Part shown: one piece after another, positions 58,726 to 64,000 of the stretch | Numbering within the stretch: the first letter of the stretch is position 1 | Layout: each line of letters starts with the position of its first letter | Origin: Chenopodium formosanum | Lineage: Eukaryota; Streptophyta; Magnoliopsida; Caryophyllales; Amaranthaceae | Reading direction: 5' to 3' | NCBI GenBank assembly: GCA_024500155.1 | Contig: CM044859.1 | Span: 930,001-994,000 of the forward strand | Length of the DNA stretch: 64,000 nt | Notes under the pieces: generated by a model | The model's database searches: none | What the model saw: only the letters and a program-made list of their open reading frames with translations | Told to the model about the DNA's origin: nothing | Position numbers and translations under genes: made by a program

Positions 58726-61700
58726 GCTATAATTCACACTTTTTGAGGAAATTTTGAGGTTTCGGAGCCCGGTGGAAAAAAGTGTTGAAACCCTAGGGGA
58801 TATATCTCGGGGTCATATAATGTCGTTTGAAACCATATATGATCATTATATGTTGTTATAAACGTACGTGGTAGGCTTGAGTTTACGAAATTACTGCAAG
58901 TTGTGGACGGGTAAAATGATCGTTTAAGGGCATATTGGACGATTCCACCTATCCAATTTGACTCCCAGAGGATATTAGGGACCATGGTGAACATCTGGGC
59001 AATTTTTATTTCCGGGCGAAAAAAGGTCAAAAAATACAAAATTGAAGGCTATAATCCATGCCTTTTGAGGAATTTTGAGGTTTTAGGGCCCGGTGGCGAA
59101 AAACCTTGAAACCCTAAGGGAGACATCTCGGGGTCATATAATGTCGTTTGAAACCACATATGATCATTATATGTTGTCATAAACGTCCGTGGTAGGCTTG
59201 AGTTTACGTAGTGATTGTAAGTTGTGAACGGGTAAAATGACCGTTTAAAGGCATATTGTATGCTTCCATCGACCCAATTGGACTCCCAGAAGATATTAGG
59301 GACAATGGTAAACATCTTGGTAATTTTTATTTCCGGCCTAAAAAAGGTTTAAAAATTACAAAATTGAAAGCTATATAATCCACATTTTTTTAGGAAATTT
59401 TGAGGTTTAGAGGCCTGCGGCGAAAAGCCCTGAGACCCAAAGGGATACATCTCAGGGTCATATAATGTCGCTTGAAAGTTGAAACCATATATGATCATTA
59501 TATGTTGTCATAAACAACCGTGGTAGGCTTGAGTTTACAAAAATCAATGCAAGTTGCGAATGCGTAAAATGACCGATTAAGGGCATATTGATTGGTTCCA
59601 CCGACCCAATTGGACTCTTGGAGGGTATTAGGGACCATGGTAAACATCTCAGCAATTTTTATTTCCAAGCGATAAAAGGTCAAAAAATTACAATATTGAA
59701 GGCTATAATCCACGCTTTTTTAGGAAATTTTGAGTTTTGGGATCCGGAGGCGAAAAGTGTTGACACCCTTGGGAATATATCTCGGTGTCATATAATGTCG
59801 TTTGAAACCATATATGATCACTATATGTTGTCATAAACGTACGTGATACGCTTGAGTTTATATATGAAATCACTTCAAGTTGTGAACGGGTAAAATAATC
59901 GTTTAGGGGCATATTGGATGGTTCCACCGATCCAATTTGACTTCCGGAGGATATTAGGGACTATGATAAACATCTCGACAATTTTCATTTCCGAGCGAAA
60001 AAAAGGTCAAAAATTACAAAATTGAAGGCTATAATTAGAGATGGCAACGGGTCGGATCTGGACCGAATCCGACTGGATCAAGATCCAGATCCGTTTTTGT
60101 ACCCTGGATCCAAATCCGATCTGGATTCGTCGGGTATAGAGAAGGAGGATCTATATCCATATCCGTTGGATCCTACGGATCCGGGTCCAAAACGGATTAT
60201 GCACATTGTACCTTTTTTTTTAGCAAAAAAAGTAGTTTTCAATTAAAACAATGGTTTAACTTTCAATTTTCAAACCTCCCTCAATTATTTCGTTCAATAT
60301 TTGAATCCAAGTTCTACAACTACTCCAATAATACAAGACAACTTATAAAAAATCTCAACAATCCATTAATATTCACTCGTTATACTACAACATGAAAATT
60401 AATTTAACTTAACATAAAGTAAAATTCTAAAAACTAAAACATGCAACAGAAAGTAACGAAACATCACTCATTAGATCCACTCATTATACTAACAATTTAT
60501 TAAGCATTTACATGAAAAAAAAAATTGCTTTAATAAAACCAAACATAAAGAAACGAATTTGAAGAATAATTAAACTGTTGGCTGGAGTGTACTTGCGGTT
60601 GTCGGAGAGGATAAGGTGGACTGCTAGAGTGTACTTGCGGTCACCGGAAAGATATGGGAGTGAAGGTCGTTGAGTGGTAGAATGAAGGTGTCGTTTAGGG
60701 GAGAGGAGAGAGAGTTAGAGAGTGTGTGAGATTTAGGGTTTGGTATAGTTAGAGGCAAAAAAATCATGTCTCATATCCTCATGTGGATGGGCTTGTATAT
60801 TAAAAATATTTTTTCTTAAAAACAAACGGGTAAACAGATACGGATACGAGTATTTGAGTCAGACCCGTATCCAGATCCGTTTTTCAAAACATCCGTATCT
60901 GACCTAGATTCGTCGGGTCCAATTTTACAAGATCTATACCCGTGAAAACGAATATGGATCCACAGATCCGGGTCGGATACAGATTTATTGCCATCCCTAG
61001 CTATAATCCACACTTTTGAGAAAAATTTGAGGTTTCGGGATCTGGTGGCGAATAACCTTAAACCCTAAAGTATACATCTCGGGGTTAATTATATAATGTC
61101 GTTTGAAACAACATATGATCATTATATGTTGTCATAAACGTCCGTGCTAGGCTTGAGTTTACGAAATCATTGCAAGTTGTGAACGGGTAAAATGACCGTT
61201 TAAGGGCATATTTGATGGATCCACTGACCCTATTGGACTCTTGGAGGGTATTAGGGACCATGGATAACATCTCGACAATTTTTATTTACGGGCGAAAAAA
61301 GTTTAAAAAATTACTCCACAAAATTGAAGGCTATAATCCATGCTTTTTGAGGAAATTTTGAGCTTTCGGGGCACGGTGGCAAAAAAACCTTGAAACCCTA
61401 ATGGATACATCTCGGGGTCATATATGCCATTTGAAACTATATATGATCATTATATGTTGTCATAAACGTCTGTGGTAGGCTTGAGTTTACGGAATCACTA
61501 CAAGTTGTGAACGGGTAAAATGACCGTTTAAGGGCATATTCGATGGTTCCACCGACCCAATTTGACTCCCAGAGGATGTTAGGGACCATGATAAACATCT
61601 TGGCAATTTTTATTTCCGAGCGAAAAAAAAGGTCAAAAAAATACAAAATTGAAGGCTATAATCAATAATCCACGTTTTTTGATGAATTTTGAAGTTTCGG

Positions 61701-62690
61701 GGCCCGGTGGCGAAAAGCCTTGAAACCCTAAAGGATACTTCTTGGGGTCATATAATGCTGTTTGATAACACATATGATCATTATATATTGTCATAAATGT
61801 CCATGGTAGGGTTAAGTTTACGTAATGACTGCAAGTTGTGAACGGCTAAAATGACCGTTTAAGGGCATATTGTATGGTTCCATCAACCCAATTGGACTCC
61901 CAGAGAGTATTAGGGATAATGGTAAATATCTTGGTAATTTTTATTTTCGGGCGAAAAAAGGTCAAAAATTTACAAAATTGTAGGCTATAATCTACGCTTT
62001 TTTAGGAAATTTTGAGGTTTGGGGGCCTATGGCGAACAGCCTTAAAACCTTAAGGGATATATCTCGGGGTCATATAATGCCGTTTGAAACCATATATGAT
62101 CTTTATATGTTGTCATAAACGTCCGTGGTAGGGTTGAGTTTACAAAATCAGTGCAAGTTGCGAACACATAAAATGACCGTCTAAGGGCATATTGGTTGCT
62201 TCCACCGACCCAATTGGACTCTTGGAGGGTATTAGGGACCATGGATAACATCTCGACAATTTTTATTTACGGGCGAAAAAAAAAGTCAAAAAATTACAAT
62301 ATTGAAGGTCACACGCTTTTTGAGGAAATTTTGAGGTTCGGGGCCCGGTGGCGAAAAGCCTTGAGACCCTTAGGGATACATCTCGAGGTCATATAATTCC
62401 ATTTGAAACCACATATGATTATTATATGTTGTCATAAAGGCCCATGGTAGGCTTGATTTTACGAAATCACTTCAAGTTGTGAACGGGTAAAATGACAGTT
62501 TAAGGGCATATTGGATGGTTCCACCGACCCAATTTGACTCTTGGAGGGTATTAAGGACCATGGTAAAATCTCGGCAATTTTTTTTCCTGGGGAAAAGAGG
62601 TCAAAAAATTACAAAATTGAAGGTTATAATCCACGATTTTTAAGGAATTTTTGAAGTTTTGAGGCCGGTGGCGAAATTGACGGCTACAAT
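58726..62690 (+). repeat. satellite array, ~325-bp monomers
   Basis: Monomers starting at the phrase GCTATAATCCAC begin at 58,726, 59,048, 59,370, 59,702, 60,028/61,000 (split by the nested MITE), 61,330, 61,655, 61,984, about 62,308 and 62,623 (partial). Spacing is 315-332 bp. Each has the order TTGAGGAAATTTTGAGG, GGCCCGGTGGCGAAAA, CTCGGGGTCATATAATG, TATGATCATTATATGTTGTC, GTGAACGGGTAAAATGACCG, GGTTCCACCGACCCAATT and TTTTTATTTCCGGGCGAAAA. Monomers differ by perhaps 10-15% by eye. Length is about two nucleosome-scale units, as in many plant satellites. Confidence 0.93.
60028..61007. mobile_element. nested 964-bp hAT-type MITE
   Basis: Element 60,036-60,999 has ends TAGAGATGGCAA and TTGCCATCCCTA (12-bp inverted repeat, one mismatch). 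It is flanked by the perfect 8-bp duplication GCTATAAT (60,028-60,035 and 61,000-61,007), which is the first 8 bp of a satellite monomer. The subterminal parts are full of GGATCC/GGATCTGG-like words. The interior (60,220-60,830) is AT-rich and non-coding. It differs from MITE copies A and B. Confidence 0.93.
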
Positions 62691-63168
62691 TACAATCCAC
62701 CCCATTGTTCGAATACAGGCTGGGTTCAAATCATTGTCGATTAAGGTCGGGTCTTTGGGTCGGGTCAGTTTTTGACAGCTTTAAGGTCTCAACACTTTTC
62801 GCCACCGGGCCCCGAAACCTCAAAAATTCTGGATTTATATAGCCTTCAAATTTTTCTAATTTTTTTACCCTTTTTTTGCCCGGAAATAAAAATTTCCGAG
62901 ATGTTTACCATGGTCCCTAATACCCTCCTAGAGTTTAATTAGGTGGGTGGAACCATCCAATTTGATTTTAAATGGTCATTTTACTCGTTTTCGTACATGC
63001 CTCTTGTATTGGTTATAAGCTCTCACGGGGCCTTTACGTTGCAGAACAATAGTCATATATGGGTCCACACAATATTTTATGATCCCGGGATTCATCCCGT
63101 AGTGTTCCGTGAAATTCTAACACCAACTCCCGCCACCTCCTAAATCGCTCTGATTTCGTGTATTGTAG
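62691..63168 (-). repeat. MITE-end fragment plus one inverted satellite monomer
   Basis: About 62,697-62,783 repeats the last ~90 bp of MITE A (CACCCCATTGTTCGAATACA to GACAGCTTTA). From about 62,786 to 63,000 a satellite monomer runs in the opposite orientation (CGCCACCGGGCCCCGAAACC, ATGTTTACCATGGTCCCTAA, GGTGGAACCATCCAATTTGA). It then diverges up to the start of MITE B at 63,169. Confidence 0.8.
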
Positions 63169-63920
63169 TAGAGTTGTCGATTTGGGTATTCAAGTCGGAT
63201 TTGGGTTGGGTCAAATCATGTCTCAGTCGGGTCAATCTAGCCTCATATCAGGTTCAAGTTCGGGTCAGATCAATTTCAGATGAGTTTATTCTGGGTCGTT
63301 CACCTTTTCGGATATATGTCGGGTTCAATTCGAGCCAAATTTAGCTCTGATTCAATTTCAGGTTCGGGTTGTGTGTGAGCCAGGTTTGAGTGGGTTAATA
63401 GATGGTACATTCGGGTTCGAGTTAGTGTTGAGTTGGGTTTTGGTTCAAGTTCAATTCCAATAAATATCGATGTGCTCAAGTTGAAACTATATAATTACAC
63501 CTTCCATAGTTTGATCAGTTTTATCAAGATTTTATTAAACCTATATACGAGTAATAGAGAACAAAAGGTATACAAGCTGAATCGGATTGTGGGTTTACAG
63601 ATTTGTATCGGTATATAAGTTGAACAAAAGGCATATAAATTTTATTAAACCTTCCATGACTCGAGTACAGGTTTTTATTGGGTCGGGTACAAATTGTTGT
63701 TGGGTCGGATTAAATCGGTTGACGGTTACTCTCAGGTCGGGAGCAGGTTCGGGTTCAGGTCAAAAAGTATTGGATCAAATCGATTGTCGGTTAACATATG
63801 GTCAGGTTCAGGTCGGGTTACAGGTCACTAGTTTTACCCCATTGTCCGGGTACAGGTTGGGTTCAGATCATTGTCGGTTTAGGTCGAGTTTTCGGGTCGG
63901 ATCAGTTTTTAACAACTCTA
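63169..63920 (+). mobile_element. hAT-type MITE copy B
   Basis: 752 bp, from TAGAGTTGTCGATTTGGG to TTAACAACTCTA. It aligns with copy A in the same orientation over essentially its whole length, with substitutions and small indels. Its right flank supplies the outer GTTGGAAG. Confidence 0.85.
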
Positions 63921-63928
63921 GTTGGAAG

Positions 63929-64000
63929 TACTAGTACCCGACTTTAATTGTGACTCTGACCAAGACAATAGTATTGGTAATTATAAGACGGTGTATTTTA
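63929..64000. other. window end, no feature
   Basis: Short AT-rich sequence after the outer duplication. Nothing recognised. Confidence 0.6.

Larger units (their letters stand above)
57927..63928 (+). mobile_element. hAT-bounded composite carrying a satellite array
   Basis: The 8-bp sequence GTTGGAAG lies at 57,927-57,934 and again at 63,921-63,928. Between them the block starts TAGAGCTGTCAATTCGGG and ends TTAACAACTCTA, so the ends are an imperfect 12-bp inverted repeat of hAT-MITE type. Inside are a MITE copy (57,935-58,725), about ten direct satellite monomers with a nested hAT MITE, a fragment of the MITE end, one inverted monomer, and a second MITE copy in the same orientation (63,169-63,920). 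The inner flanks of the two MITE copies (GCTATAAT at 58,726 and TATTGTAG at 63,161) do not match each other, while the outer flanks match exactly. No transposase is encoded. Confidence 0.8.

Overview
This is nuclear DNA of a flowering plant. It is AT-rich, has canonical GT/AG introns, and carries plant-specific repeat families (Tat/Ogre-like, Athila-like and Copia LTRs, L1 and RTE LINEs, MULE, CACTA and hAT elements, Stowaway MITEs) plus a broken plant receptor-like kinase. Dicot is likely. A Caryophyllales-like flavour is only an impression from recurring motifs and should not be relied on. I found no intact host gene. Almost everything recognisable is a transposable element or its debris.

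Layout. 1-4.2 kb: AT-rich non-coding DNA with a few exon-like open stretches. 4.2-5.4 kb: broken IMK2/IMK3-like leucine-rich-repeat receptor kinase. 5.9-6.9 kb: GGAGCT-type minisatellite that reads as Ala/Pro-rich on the minus strand. 6.9-10.8 kb: decayed L1-type LINE, with a likely LINE 3' end and poly(A) near 12.2 kb. 15.27-23.82 kb: complete but protein-less LTR retrotransposon on the minus strand (2.0-kb LTRs, 5-bp target duplication, PBS and polypurine tract). 24.0-25.0 and 35.9-36.9 kb: two copies of an unidentified minus-strand protein fragment. 25.0-29.4 kb: pieces of Ty3/gypsy pol with a GCG-rich element inserted. 31.6-34.8 kb: C-terminal part of a plant non-LTR-type retroelement with a (TAA)n tail, split by a complete 1.65-kb CACTA-type element. 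34.9-38.3 kb: truncated Copia LTR and duplicated LINE endonuclease fragments. 40.9-42.0 kb: RTE LINE relic. 42.5-43.3 kb: Copia LTR. 46.8-48.0 kb: MULE-type and Stowaway MITEs. 49.6-51.35 kb: Athila-like solo LTR with GC-rich palindromes. 51.74-57.57 kb: MULE with 221-bp terminal inverted repeats, a 9-bp target duplication, a transposase gene and an antisense GRF zinc-finger gene. 57.94-63.92 kb: an hAT-bounded composite carrying a ~325-bp satellite array.

The most unusual structure is the last one. Two same-orientation hAT-type MITE copies enclose about ten tandem satellite monomers, one inverted monomer and a further nested hAT MITE. The whole 6-kb block is flanked by one perfect 8-bp duplication (GTTGGAAG). 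That fits either mobilisation of a satellite array as transposon cargo or recombination of a satellite-bearing circle into a resident MITE.

The elements are nested in readable order. The LTR retroelement, the MULE, the CACTA element, the 870-bp MITE and the hAT elements all keep exact target duplications. The LINE, gypsy, kinase and RTE pieces are older and riddled with stops and frameshifts. All family names rest on motifs read by eye; no database search was possible.
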